From contig JAKEEU010000349.1 of NCBI GenBank assembly GCA_022616415.1, forward strand, positions 54,909 through 118,908: a stretch of DNA of 64,000 nucleotides, in the 5' to 3' direction. A model generated the notes under the pieces. It worked only from the letters and a program-made list of their open reading frames with translations, was not told the DNA's origin and did not search any database. The stretch comes from Candidatus Zhuqueibacterota bacterium. Lineage in GTDB: Bacteria; Zhuqueibacterota; Zhuqueibacteria; Zhuqueibacterales; Zhuqueibacteraceae. A program made the translations under genes and the position numbers. Shown here piece after piece: positions 15,745 to 23,403 of this stretch (position 1 is its first letter; every line of letters starts with the position of its first letter).

Positions 15745-15956
15745 TGCCTAAATACGAAATCATTCTTTACTGGAGTGACGAGGATCAAGTCTTTGTCGCT
15801 GAAGTGCCGGAGTTGCCAGGGTGCATGGCTCACGGTAAAACACAAGAAGTAGCGCTAACGAGCGCCAAGAAGGCGATTCGTTTGTGGATTGATACCGCCA
15901 GAGAATTTGGCGACCCGATTCCAGCGCCCAAGGGACGTCGTCTCATGTTGGCTTAG
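15744..15956 (+). CDS. hicB: HicB-family antitoxin
   Basis: The 70-residue partner has the partly degraded RNase H-like fold typical of HicB: 'IILYWSDEDQVFVAEVPELPGCMAHGKT' followed by 'ALTSAKKAIRLWIDTA'. It lacks a long C-terminal DNA-binding extension, as in short HicB proteins. It is coupled to hicA by ATGA overlap. Its product is expected to neutralise HicA. Confidence 0.93.
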   Translation: MPKYEIILYWSDEDQVFVAEVPELPGCMAHGKTQEVALTSAKKAIRLWIDTAREFGDPIPAPKGRRLMLA

Positions 15957-15980
15957 AAAAACATTGAATTTGTCTCCATC

Positions 15981-16083
15981 AAAAGCACGCCAATGCCTCG
16001 CCGACTTTCTCCGCCGCCGCGGGTTTGATTTGGAGACGATTCAGGGGACGAGACTTTGGAAAGAGTTGGAAGAGATGATATGA
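15981..16083 (+). repeat. second copy of the recX 3' end
   Basis: This DNA matches recX from 15360 to its end, with about seven mismatches over the first 84 positions by eye. The reading frame is also kept: it would encode 'RQCLADFLRRRGFDLETIQG' and then end at TGA 16081-16083. It is not an independent gene. It lies between hicB and the next antitoxin gene, whose upstream ATG (16083) overlaps this TGA. Confidence 0.9.
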
Positions 16084-16115
16084 TGGCACAAGTTTTTAAA
16101 GATAAGGAATCAATT

Positions 16116-16343
16116 ATGCAAACCGTTGTCTTCGAGAGTAAATTGCTTCCGGATGGGCATCTGTATTGCCCCGAGGAATTCGTGCAAAAGAAGAACGTTC
16201 GTTTTAAGGTTGTTGTAACCTTGGGGGAAACCTATCCTGAAGCAGCAGATCGCGACCTTGAGCAATCAGCCATTCACGACGTTTCCGATGATTTCCTGAC
16301 TGCTGAAGAATTGAGTTACTATCTCAATCTAAAAGAATTATGA
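16116..16343 (+). CDS. small antitoxin-like protein paired with a MazF fragment
   Basis: The 75-residue acidic protein reads 'MQTVVFESKLLPDGHLYCPEEF', then an acidic tail 'HDVSDDFLTAEELSYYLNLKEL'. The N-terminal beta-strand pattern and acidic tail resemble AbrB/MazE-type antitoxins. AAGGAATCAATT precedes 16116. An in-frame ATG at 16083 would add 11 residues. The next frame is the C-terminal piece of a MazF-like toxin, so this looks like an antitoxin that has lost its toxin. Confidence 0.7.
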   Translation: MQTVVFESKLLPDGHLYCPEEFVQKKNVRFKVVVTLGETYPEAADRDLEQSAIHDVSDDFLTAEELSYYLNLKEL

Positions 16344-16471
16344 AAGACTCGTTGCTCAAAATGAAACAAGTTAGCTCGTTCGACAAGGGAAGATTTATCA
16401 AGCTTATTGGGACCGTTGACGAAGCTACCATGAAGCGTGTCAAGAAAAACATCAAACTTTATTTGATTTAG
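16340..16471 (+). pseudogene. C-terminal fragment of a MazF/PemK-like toxin
   Basis: The 43-residue frame reads 'VSSFDKGRFIKLIGTVDEAT' and 'RVKKNIKLYLI'. This matches only the last strand and helix of MazF/PemK toxins ('KLIGTVDEATMxRV'). The N-terminal half is missing, so it should not be an active RNase. Its ATG overlaps the stop region of the antitoxin-like gene, as in intact mazEF pairs. Confidence 0.75.
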
Positions 16472-16509
16472 GAACTTAAGTTCAGCAGTGCCTGAATTTT
16501 CAGCACCAT

Positions 16510-16572
16510 CGCGGGTTCGATTGGGAGACGATTCAGGGGACAAAACTTTGGAAAGATTTGGAGGAAACATAA
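16510..16572 (+). repeat. third copy of the recX 3' end (shorter)
   Basis: Starting CGCGGGTTCGATTGGGAGAC and running through GATTCAGGGGAC to TTTGGAGGAAACATAA, this stretch again matches the recX tail. It ends two bases before the ATG of the next antitoxin-like gene, and its GGAGGAAA serves as that gene's ribosome site. Confidence 0.88.
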
Positions 16573-16573
16573 A

Positions 16574-16804
16574 ATGACACAAGTTCTCACAGAGCGCTTG
16601 ACTAAACGCGCCCAGCAACTCGATGATGCACAAGCGGAAAAAGCTTTAGCCTTTATCGAGTTTTTATTGGCGCAGGATCGTTTCGAGAAAGAACGCTACG
16701 AGTGGCACATGGCTTCAGAAGAAGCCTTTGCTCGTGTTTGGGACAATGAGCACGATGCCATTTATGACAATTGGAGGGAGTTATATGGCGTTTCGAACTC
16801 ATGA
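16574..16804 (+). CDS. antitoxin-like protein paired with a truncated MazF
   Basis: The 76-residue acidic, helical protein has no firm family call. It contains 'LDDAQAEKALAFIEFLLAQD', a pattern seen in DUF2281-like antitoxins, then an acidic and aromatic tail ending 'NWRELYGVSNS'. GGAGGAAACATAAA precedes the ATG. The MazF N-terminal fragment starts 20 bases inside its 3' end. The order fits an antitoxin-toxin module. Confidence 0.7.
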   Translation: MTQVLTERLTKRAQQLDDAQAEKALAFIEFLLAQDRFEKERYEWHMASEEAFARVWDNEHDAIYDNWRELYGVSNS

Positions 16805-16919
16805 CGTGTGGCTGGTGAATTTTCCATTTAGTGATTTGAACACGACCAGGGCTCGGCCAGCCGTGGTGGTGCGCAGCGATATCTATCATCAATCGGTTAA
16901 TGAATTGAAAAAGCTGTGA
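16785..16919 (+). pseudogene. N-terminal fragment of a MazF/PemK-like toxin
   Basis: The 44 residues begin 'HDVWLVNFPFSDLNTTRARP', the typical MazF/PemK opening (DIWLVxFPFSDL...RPAVVV). The frame ends soon after 'SDIYHQSVNELKKL', losing the second half with the conserved Ser/Thr and Arg region. It is the complementary half to the 16340-16471 fragment, but the two come from different copies judging by position and partner. Confidence 0.78.
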
Positions 16920-16942
16920 AAAAAACTAAGGAGGCTTGCAAG

Positions 16943-17170
16943 ATGCCAATGAGTATCGAACAAATAACCCTTGAGTTATTGGGCTTGCCAGTTCAGTATC
17001 GCGCGCTTTTAGCTGAAAAGCTTATTGCCAGCTTGGATGAAAAAGTTGTGCCCGACAATGAAGCTCTTTGGATAAAGGAAGCGGAAAGACGTTTCAAAGA
17101 AATTCAAGATGGTACGGCGGTTTGCAGGCCGGCAGAAGATGTACTGCGTGATGCACGCGAAAGGGTATAA
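16943..17170 (+). CDS. addiction-module component, RelB/ParD-like antitoxin
   Basis: The 75-residue protein has 'LLGLPVQYRALLAEKLIASL' followed by 'EALWIKEAERRFKEIQDG', the pattern of the 'putative addiction module component' family (short antitoxins usually followed by a RelE-like toxin). AAGGAGG precedes this ATG, so the start is 16943 and not the upstream in-frame codon. No toxin gene follows here; the next gene is a small membrane protein. Confidence 0.82.
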   Translation: MPMSIEQITLELLGLPVQYRALLAEKLIASLDEKVVPDNEALWIKEAERRFKEIQDGTAVCRPAEDVLRDARERV

Positions 17171-17213
17171 TGAAAATGGCGATATTTAAAAAAATTTAAA
17201 AAGGATTTTTGAT

Positions 17214-17237
17214 CCCCAATGATTCATTAAGAGCAAA
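17214..17237. repeat. partial family-A element (left half)
   Basis: CCCCAATGATTCATTAAGAG resembles the left half of the family-A element (CCCCAACTGATGAATTAAG) with small changes. The facing right arm is missing. It lies between the addiction gene and a small membrane gene, so the boundary of the toxin-antitoxin island coincides with this partial repeat. Confidence 0.55.
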
Positions 17238-17282
17238 GAAGCTTAACGAGTCCGGCACGTTAAAAGCTCGTTCGGAGGGAGC

Positions 17283-17546
17283 ATGGCAAAACCACGCACA
17301 ACTCATCCTGAAAACCGAAAGGAAGTTTATAAATTCTGGCTCGGTTTTTTTGAAAAGATTACCGTGTTGGTTTTCGCGGTCGTTATCTTACCAACTTTTC
17401 TCGGCCAATTGCAATACTATCCTGCATTGGTGATTGTCTGGACGAGCATTATTGTTGTTTTGATTGCAGCGATGATTTTTCTCAGCCACAAGCTGTGGTA
17501 TTTGCCGAAAGACAAACAAAAGTCAAGTGAGGAGAAAAACTCATGA
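17283..17546 (+). CDS. small two-helix membrane protein
   Basis: The 87-residue protein has two membrane segments (about residues 26-45 'ITVLVFAVVILPTFLG' and 50-69 'LVIVWTSIIVVLIAAMIFLS') and a short basic/acidic C-terminal tail. No recognised domain. A good GGAGGGA ribosome site precedes the ATG. It overlaps the next tiny membrane gene by ATGA, so the two are cotranslated. They are upstream of alaS and may be part of the accessory island or a resident pair. Confidence 0.7.
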   Translation: MAKPRTTHPENRKEVYKFWLGFFEKITVLVFAVVILPTFLGQLQYYPALVIVWTSIIVVLIAAMIFLSHKLWYLPKDKQKSSEEKNS

Positions 17547-17653
17547 TCAGCCAAATTGCTTTTACGATTATGCTCGCCGTTGTAGCGCTTGCCGCCATTT
17601 ATATCGTTTGGTGGACGAATAAACAGGAACGCAAGGAAGAGCAACAGCGTTAA
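17543..17653 (+). CDS. 36-residue single-helix membrane protein
   Basis: The frame encodes one membrane segment ('IAFTIMLAVVALAAIYIVWW') followed by a charged tail, 'NKQERKEEQQR'. The start overlaps the stop of the previous gene (ATGA), and AGGAGAAAAACTC precedes it. The charged tail after one helix suggests a membrane-anchored micro-protein. No family recognised. It ends 26 bases before alaS. Confidence 0.6.
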   Translation: MISQIAFTIMLAVVALAAIYIVWWTNKQERKEEQQR

Positions 17654-17679
17654 ACTTAAATTCAATACAGGAAGTCAAC

Positions 17680-20286
17680 ATGAAGTCATCCGAAGTACGC
17701 CAATCTTTTCTCGATTTTTTCAAAAGCAAGGGACACACCATCGTCCCATCGGCGCCGGTGGTGCCGCTCGATGATCCGACGCTGCTGTTCACCAACGCCG
17801 GCATGAACCAGTTCAAAAATATTTTTCTCGGCTTGGAGAAGCGGAATTACGTCCGCGCGGTGGATACGCAAAAGTGCATTCGCGCCAGCGGCAAGCACAA
17901 CGATCTTGAAGACGTCGGGTTCGACACCTATCATCACACGTTTTTCGAGATGCTCGGCAACTGGTCGTTCGGAGATTATTACAAAGCCGAGGCCATTGAA
18001 TGGGCATGGGAGCTGCTCACCAAGGTTTGGGGCTTGTCCAAAGACCGCATCTACGCCACGGTTTATCGCACCGATGAGGAAGCGGAAAAACTTTGGAAAA
18101 AGATCGCCGGCCTGCCCGGCGAGCGCGTGCAGCGTTTTGATGAGAAAGATAATTTCTGGGAAATGGGCGAGACCGGCCCTTGCGGCCCGTGCTCGGAAAT
18201 TCACATCGATCTCACGCCCGACAAATCCGGCAGCAAGCTCGTCAATGCCGGCGACCCGCGCGTGATGGAAATTTGGAATCTCGTTTTTATTCAATACAAC
18301 CGCGAAGCGGATCGCTCGCTCAAAGAATTGCCGGCCAAGCACGTCGATACCGGCATGGGCTTCGAGCGCGTGCTGGCGGTGCTGAGCAACAAACGCTCGA
18401 ATTACGACACCGATTTGTTCACGCCGATCATCGCGAAAATCAGCGAGCTGAGCGGCAAAGGTTATGACTTCGAGAACGGCGTCGGGCATCGCGCGATTTC
18501 CGATCATTTGCGCTGTCTCTCATTTGCGATTGCCGACGGCGCATTGCCCTCGAACGAAGGCCGCGGCTATGTGTTGCGCCGCATTCTCCGCCGCGCCGCG
18601 CGTTTTGGCCGCAAGCTCGGTTTTCAAGAGCCATTCTTCTACAAGCTCGTGCCGGTGCTGGTGGATATCATGGGCGAGGCGTTTCCGGAATTGAAGGAGA
18701 AGCATCAGTACGTCTCGCTCGTCATCAAAGCCGAAGAAGAGAGTTTCAACAACACGCTCGATCGCGGCCTCGAAATCTTCGAGAAAATCGTGACCAATGT
18801 ACGCAGCGAGAAAGCCACGATCATTCCCGGCGAAGACGCCTTTCGCCTTTACGACACCTATGGTTTTCCCATCGACCTCACGCAACTGATGGCGCGCGAA
18901 CGCGGCCTGACGGTCGACGAAGCGGGTTTCAATAGCGCGATGGAGGAGCAGCGTGCGCGTGCTCGCGCCGCCGGCAAATGGGTGTACGAAGTCGATTTCA
19001 AGCCGGAAGAATGGCGGCAGCTCACCAAAGGCAACGAGTCGCGCTTCGTCGGCTACAACGATTATGAAATTCAAAGTGAGATTCGGCGCGTGCATGTTGA
19101 CGGCGACCGTGTTTTGCTCACCTTGGCGGATACGCCGTTCTACGCCGAATCCGGTGGGCAGGTCGGCGATGGCGGACGGATCGAAGGCGATGGTTTTGCG
19201 ATTGAAATTGTCGATGTGCAAAAAGCTGGCTCACATGTCGTCCACGTTGGCAAGCTCATCAGCGGCAAGATTGAATCTCCGAAGATTGTCGCGAAGATCG
19301 ACGCCGCAAGAAGATTGGCAACGGCGCGGCATCATACTGCCACGCATTTGCTCCACAAGGCGCTGCGCGATTCCGTCGGCACCCACGTCACGCAAGCCGG
19401 CTCGCTCGTGGCGCCGGACCGTTTGCGCTTCGACGTGACGCATTTCCAGAAGATCGAACCGGCGCAGCTCGAAGACATCGAAGGCGCAGTCAATGAGCAC
19501 ATTCGCCAGGATTTGGAAATTGAAACTTTTCAAATGCCATACACCGAGGCGCGCAAGCTCGGGGCCATGGCGATTTTTGAAGAGAAGTATGGCGACGTCG
19601 TGCGCGTGGTGAAGATCGGCGACTACTCGCTGGAATTGTGCGGCGGCACGCATCTGCATCACACCGGCGAAGCGGGTATGTTTGCTTTGATAGGCGAGTC
19701 CTCGGCGGCGGCAGGCATTCGCCGAATCGAGGCGCTTGCCGGTAAAATGTCAGAGGGCTTGTTGCGCGCCGAACGGCGCATTGCCGACGAGCTGCGTGCA
19801 ATATTGAATTGCGGCCGCGATGAATTGCCGGCAAAGGTTCGGGAGCTGATCGACAACCGCAAGCAGCTCGAGCGCGAGATTCGCGAGCTGCGGCTCAAAA
19901 TGGCCAAACAAGAAATCGTCGAGCTGGCCAATCGCGCTGTCTCGCTCAACGGCCTGCGCGTGGTTTCTGCAAAAGTTGAAGCTGCAAACGTAGATGATTT
20001 GCGCACGATGAGCGACACGCTGCGCGATCGTCTCGGCAGCGGCGTCGGCGTGCTCGCCGCGGTTCTCGACGGCAAGATCAATTTTGTCTGCGTGGTGACG
20101 GACGATTTGATCAAGCAAAAGAATTTGAAGGCCGGCGACATCGTCAAAAAAGTTGCGGCAGTCGTTGGCGGCTCCGGCGGCGGCCGCCCGCATCAAGCGC
20201 TCGCCGGCGGCAAGGACGTTCAGCGCCTCAATGAAGCGTTGCGGCAAGTGACTGACATCGTTCAGGAGATGACCAATAGACATTAA
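17680..20286 (+). CDS. alaS: alanine-tRNA ligase
   Basis: The 868-residue class II synthetase has motif 'FFKSKGHTIVPSAPVVP' at the start, 'NAGMNQFKNIFLG', the editing domain with 'RHHTATHLLHKALRD' and 'CGGTHLHHTGE', and a C-terminal DHHA1 domain with 'GGSGGGRPHQALAGG'. All are in the usual order and length. It charges tRNA-Ala and clears Ser/Gly mischarges through the zinc-binding editing site. Start ATG after GGAAGTCAAC. Confidence 0.98.
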   Translation: MKSSEVRQSFLDFFKSKGHTIVPSAPVVPLDDPTLLFTNAGMNQFKNIFLGLEKRNYVRAVDTQKCIRASGKHNDLEDVGFDTYHHTFFEMLGNWSFGDYYKAEAIEWAWELLTKVWGLSKDRIYATVYRTDEEAEKLWKKIAGLPGERVQRFDEKDNFWEMGETGPCGPCSEIHIDLTPDKSGSKLVNAGDPRVMEIWNLVFIQYNREADRSLKELPAKHVDTGMGFERVLAVLSNKRSNYDTDLFTPIIAKISELSGKGYDFENGVGHRAISDHLRCLSFAIADGALPSNEGRGYVLRRILRRAARFGRKLGFQEPFFYKLVPVLVDIMGEAFPELKEKHQYVSLVIKAEEESFNNTLDRGLEIFEKIVTNVRSEKATIIPGEDAFRLYDTYGFPIDLTQLMARERGLTVDEAGFNSAMEEQRARARAAGKWVYEVDFKPEEWRQLTKGNESRFVGYNDYEIQSEIRRVHVDGDRVLLTLADTPFYAESGGQVGDGGRIEGDGFAIEIVDVQKAGSHVVHVGKLISGKIESPKIVAKIDAARRLATARHHTATHLLHKALRDSVGTHVTQAGSLVAPDRLRFDVTHFQKIEPAQLEDIEGAVNEHIRQDLEIETFQMPYTEARKLGAMAIFEEKYGDVVRVVKIGDYSLELCGGTHLHHTGEAGMFALIGESSAAAGIRRIEALAGKMSEGLLRAERRIADELRAILNCGRDELPAKVRELIDNRKQLEREIRELRLKMAKQEIVELANRAVSLNGLRVVSAKVEAANVDDLRTMSDTLRDRLGSGVGVLAAVLDGKINFVCVVTDDLIKQKNLKAGDIVKKVAAVVGGSGGGRPHQALAGGKDVQRLNEALRQVTDIVQEMTNRH

Positions 20287-20323
20287 GACCTCACAACCTC
20301 CGGCCCAGGCGTGGGGAAGTGTC

Positions 20324-21088
20324 TTGGATTACTTGCTGCAGGCTCGCGCCCAGCGCGGCGCCGGCTATTTGGTGTTGATCGATCCGGACAAGTGGGAGTT
20401 GAAACAACTGCCGGACATCGCTTCAGCCGCCAGTGAGAACGGCGCCGATGCCATTCTCATCGGTGGCAGTTTGTTGTTGACCTCGAGTTTTGACGAAATT
20501 GTAAAAACGATCAAAAAGGCGGCCAATATTCCCTGCCTCATTTTTCCCGGCAGCAACATTCAGATTTCGCGCCATGCCGATGCGATTCTTTTTCTCTCGT
20601 TAATCAGCGGCCGCAATCCCGATTACTTGATTGGCGTGCAAGTGATGGCGGCGCCGATCATCCGGCTGCTCGGCCTCGAGCCGATTCCGACCGGCTACAT
20701 GCTCATCGAATCCGGCCGTGTCACCTCCGCCGAATTTATGAGCAACTCCCGGCCGATCCCGCGCCAAAAAAATGACATCGCGCAAGCTACCGCATTGGCG
20801 GCGGAATTTTTGGGGATGCGTTTGGCCTATCTGGAAGCCGGCAGCGGCGCGGATCTCGCGGTGACTCCCGAAATGGTCAAAGCGGTGTCAAGCTACGTGA
20901 GCATTCCGGTGATTGTCGGCGGCGGCATCCGCACGCCTGAGGAAGCCGAAAAGCGCGTCAAAGCCGGCGCCTCTTTTGTTGTGACCGGAAACGTTTTGGA
21001 AAAAAACGGCGGCGTGCAGCTCATCCGTGAATTCGCGGAAGCGATTCACAGCGCGGTTAGGCAAAACGATTTGGGGCAAAACTATTAA
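20324..21088 (+). CDS. geranylgeranylglyceryl/heptaprenylglyceryl phosphate synthase-like (PcrB/GGGPS)
   Basis: The 254-residue TIM-barrel prenyltransferase has 'AGYLVLIDPDKW' at the N-terminus, 'DAILIGGSLL', 'PCLIFPGSNIQIS', 'PTGYMLIESGRVTSAE' and the phosphate-binding 'VIVGGGIRTPEEA' near the C-terminus. These match the GGGPS/PcrB family, which joins a polyprenyl group to sn-glycerol-1-phosphate by an ether bond. The family is universal in archaea and also occurs in Bacillus and FCB-group bacteria. The start is TTG at 20324, supported by GGGGAAG just upstream. Product chain length and partner genes cannot be told from this window. Confidence 0.9.
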   Translation: MDYLLQARAQRGAGYLVLIDPDKWELKQLPDIASAASENGADAILIGGSLLLTSSFDEIVKTIKKAANIPCLIFPGSNIQISRHADAILFLSLISGRNPDYLIGVQVMAAPIIRLLGLEPIPTGYMLIESGRVTSAEFMSNSRPIPRQKNDIAQATALAAEFLGMRLAYLEAGSGADLAVTPEMVKAVSSYVSIPVIVGGGIRTPEEAEKRVKAGASFVVTGNVLEKNGGVQLIREFAEAIHSAVRQNDLGQNY

Positions 21089-21242
21089 AACTGAGTATAG
21101 TTGAATTTGATTCGGGCTGTTTACCGGCTTAATCGATATCTCTTCCGTTCTGTTTTTTTTGAGGCCAATGGTTTTGCCCTAAATTGTTTTGCCTTTTTCG
21201 TTGCAGTTCCCTTTTCGTTGCTAATAACTTTTAAGACAACGC

Positions 21243-22040
21243 ATGATCGATTTGCATTCGCATTTGTTGCCCGGCATCGACGACGGCGCGGAGAATTGGG
21301 ACGAGTCCATGGAAATGGCGCGCCAGGCGGTGGCCGACGGCACCACCGAGATTCAAATTACCCACCATATTCTTGACAACAGCCAATATCAAAAGCTCGA
21401 AGCGCAAATTCTTGAAAAATTTGCCGAGATGCGGCGCCGGCTGCAGGCTGAAAAAATCAACTTGAAGCTGCACCTGGCGTGCGAGATTTATTATCAGCCG
21501 GACATGGAGCTGGCACATCAAATTTCCACGTTCAACCACAACGGCCGCTATTTTTTGGTGGAATTTCCCATGCAGGGCATTCCACGCGGCGTGGACGATA
21601 TATTTTTTCAGCTCATTCTCGACGGCAAAACGCCGGTCATTGCGCATCCGGAACGCAACGTCGGCATCTTGAGAAATCCGAGTCGCGCCTACGAGTTTGC
21701 CCAACGCGGCGCGCTGTTTCAAATGAACGCCGGCAGCTTGACCGGCAAATACGGCGACGGCGTCGCGGCGCTGGCCACAGCGCTGATGAACAGCCGGCTC
21801 ATTCATTTTTTTGGCAGCGATGGCCACAACACCCGCTCGCGCAAAGTGTGCATGGGTGAGGATTACAAGCTGGTGCGCGATCTTTGGGGCGATCGCGTCG
21901 CCAACCGCATTTTTTTTGAAAACCCGCGCCTGGCTTTGGCCGGCGAAGAAGTGAAAGTGCCGGAACCGCAACCGGTGGAAGCGGTCAAAAAACGGAAATC
22001 TTTCAATCCGCTACAGTTGTTGCGGAAGCTGGCGTCTTAA
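21243..22040 (+). CDS. CpsB/CapC family tyrosine-protein phosphatase (PHP-type)
   Basis: The 265-residue metal-dependent phosphatase has 'MIDLHSHLLPGIDDGA' (the HxH motif of the PHP fold), 'ITHHILDN', 'EFPMQGIPRG', 'VIAHPERNV' and 'FFGSDGHN'. CpsB enzymes dephosphorylate the tyrosine kinase that controls capsule or O-antigen chain length. The C-terminus has an extra basic stretch 'AVKKRKSFNPLQLLRKLAS' of about 25 residues that is not typical and could bind membrane or nucleic acid. An O-antigen ligase follows. Start is ATG at 21243. Confidence 0.93.
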   Translation: MIDLHSHLLPGIDDGAENWDESMEMARQAVADGTTEIQITHHILDNSQYQKLEAQILEKFAEMRRRLQAEKINLKLHLACEIYYQPDMELAHQISTFNHNGRYFLVEFPMQGIPRGVDDIFFQLILDGKTPVIAHPERNVGILRNPSRAYEFAQRGALFQMNAGSLTGKYGDGVAALATALMNSRLIHFFGSDGHNTRSRKVCMGEDYKLVRDLWGDRVANRIFFENPRLALAGEEVKVPEPQPVEAVKKRKSFNPLQLLRKLAS

Positions 22041-22047
22041 CTTTTGC

Positions 22048-22112
22048 GCAGCCGGACTTGCTTAACAAGATTTTCAAATTTTTCGGACGATTTCGAAAAC
22101 AAGTCCGGCTGC
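22048..22112. repeat. palindromic repeat GCAGCCGGACTTG...CAAGTCCGGCTGC (family D)
   Basis: Perfect 13-bp arms at 22048-22060 and 22100-22112. A second member lies at 61835-61901 with longer arms. The left arm contains the presumed TTG start of the O-antigen ligase and the right arm lies inside its N-terminal coding region, so the ligase N-terminus is partly repeat-derived. Confidence 0.85.
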
Positions 22113-23359
22113 GATCGCGCCGCCATGCTGAATGTTTCGCTTACGTTTTTTTCTTGAGCACGCTGGCTTTCAGTCAGTTTTCGATTGCCGGCACACAAAT
22201 CGCGCTCGCGTTCTGCTGCCTGTTCTTTGTCTCGAACGCCTGGACCAACCGCACGCCGCTGGCCGGTAGTGGCGTAGGCACCCCGTATGTCGTGTTGGTG
22301 CTCGCTCTCGCGTTGTCATCGGTGCTTTCAGAATATCCGTGGATGAGCTTGTTCAACCTGCGCAAGCTGGGCTCGATCATCATACTGTATCTGACGATTT
22401 GGTTGATCAACAACCGCAAGCGCTTGCTGTGGTCGCATGTCGTTTTGACGCTTTCTTTGGCGATCATGAGCGTTTTTGAAATCGCGCGCAGTTCGCTCGA
22501 AGACACGCGCTTGCGTTGGGCCACGCACGGCATCACGGTGACTTATGGCGTCGTGATCATGATGTCGCTGCTCATGTTGTTGGCCGTTCGCTCTTCGCTC
22601 CGGCCGGAGTTGCATGCCGGTGGCCGTCCGGAGTTCCTTCTCGAAAGATTTTATTTCGCCCTGCTGTTGCTCGTCATCGCCGTCGCGTTCGTTCTCGCCG
22701 GCGTGCGCAGCGCTTTGCTGGGATTTTCCCTCGGCTCGCTCTTTTTGGCGGTCGTGAAGGAACGCCGCTTGTTGATTTATTGTTTTCTCGCCTTGCTGCT
22801 CGTCATCGTGGCCAGCCCGCCGGATTTGCAAGAGCGGCTCGTCGCCATGTTCGATGTGCAAGGCGACCAGAGCGTAAACGGTCGTTTGCTGCAATGGCAA
22901 ACCGGCTGGCGGATTTTTGCGGCGCATCCGTGGTTCGGCTGGGGCTGGCGGGATTTGGTGGAGTTGTATCCCGCTTTCGCACCGGCCGGCGCCGATCTTG
23001 GCAAACATCCGTTTTATATCGGCCACGTCCACAACAATTTCTTGCAGATGGCGATCACCGGCGGCAGCGTCGGCCTCGCCGCGTTTCTTTGGCTCTTGGT
23101 GACAATCGGAAAGAAGCTCTATTCTGCATGGCGGCGAATGCCCGATTCGTATCTCCGCGACACCGTGCTCGGCGCGTTTTGCGCTTTCATCGGTTATTTG
23201 CTGGCGAGCTTTTTTGATTGGAGCTTTGCCGACGAAGAGATTGCGATGGCGTTGTGGATTATAGTTGGGTTGGGTTTTGCAGCGGAGCGGATGGCGAGAA
23301 CTGAGCGGCGTGGGAACGTGGAGATATTTTACAAAGTACAAAGGAGTGAGCGGTTGTAA
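22058..23359 (+). CDS. O-antigen ligase family (Wzy_C) membrane protein
   Basis: The 433-residue multi-helix inner-membrane protein has the periplasmic-loop motif 'HVHNNFLQMAITGGSVGLAA' near residues 320-340 and a preceding 'NGRLLQWQTGWRIFAAHPWF' block, typical of Wzy_C ligases and polymerases. It would join polysaccharide to a lipid carrier or lipid A core in the periplasm. The N-terminus is uncertain: the TTG at 22058 sits in a palindrome and no ribosome site is visible; a start at 22109 or 22154 is possible. It follows the CpsB-type phosphatase by 17 bases, in keeping with surface polysaccharide control. Confidence 0.88.
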   Translation: MLNKIFKFFGRFRKQVRLRSRRHAECFAYVFFLSTLAFSQFSIAGTQIALAFCCLFFVSNAWTNRTPLAGSGVGTPYVVLVLALALSSVLSEYPWMSLFNLRKLGSIIILYLTIWLINNRKRLLWSHVVLTLSLAIMSVFEIARSSLEDTRLRWATHGITVTYGVVIMMSLLMLLAVRSSLRPELHAGGRPEFLLERFYFALLLLVIAVAFVLAGVRSALLGFSLGSLFLAVVKERRLLIYCFLALLLVIVASPPDLQERLVAMFDVQGDQSVNGRLLQWQTGWRIFAAHPWFGWGWRDLVELYPAFAPAGADLGKHPFYIGHVHNNFLQMAITGGSVGLAAFLWLLVTIGKKLYSAWRRMPDSYLRDTVLGAFCAFIGYLLASFFDWSFADEEIAMALWIIVGLGFAAERMARTERRGNVEIFYKVQRSERL

Positions 23360-23403
23360 AACATACCGGTTGTTATTTTCATAAAAGCTGTGTATTTTGG
23401 GAT

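Noticed and set aside
15889..16083. Open frame ending with RecX-like residues
   Set aside because: It begins inside hicB in another frame; only the last part matches recX and it is better described as a duplicated 3' end.
16510..16535. GGGTTCGATTGGG looked like a tRNA T-loop
   Set aside because: No acceptor or anticodon stems around it; it is the third recX tail copy.
22328..23341. Minus-strand open frame opposite the O-antigen ligase
   Set aside because: Arg/Gln-rich shadow with no domain; the plus strand has the Wzy_C motif and membrane helices.
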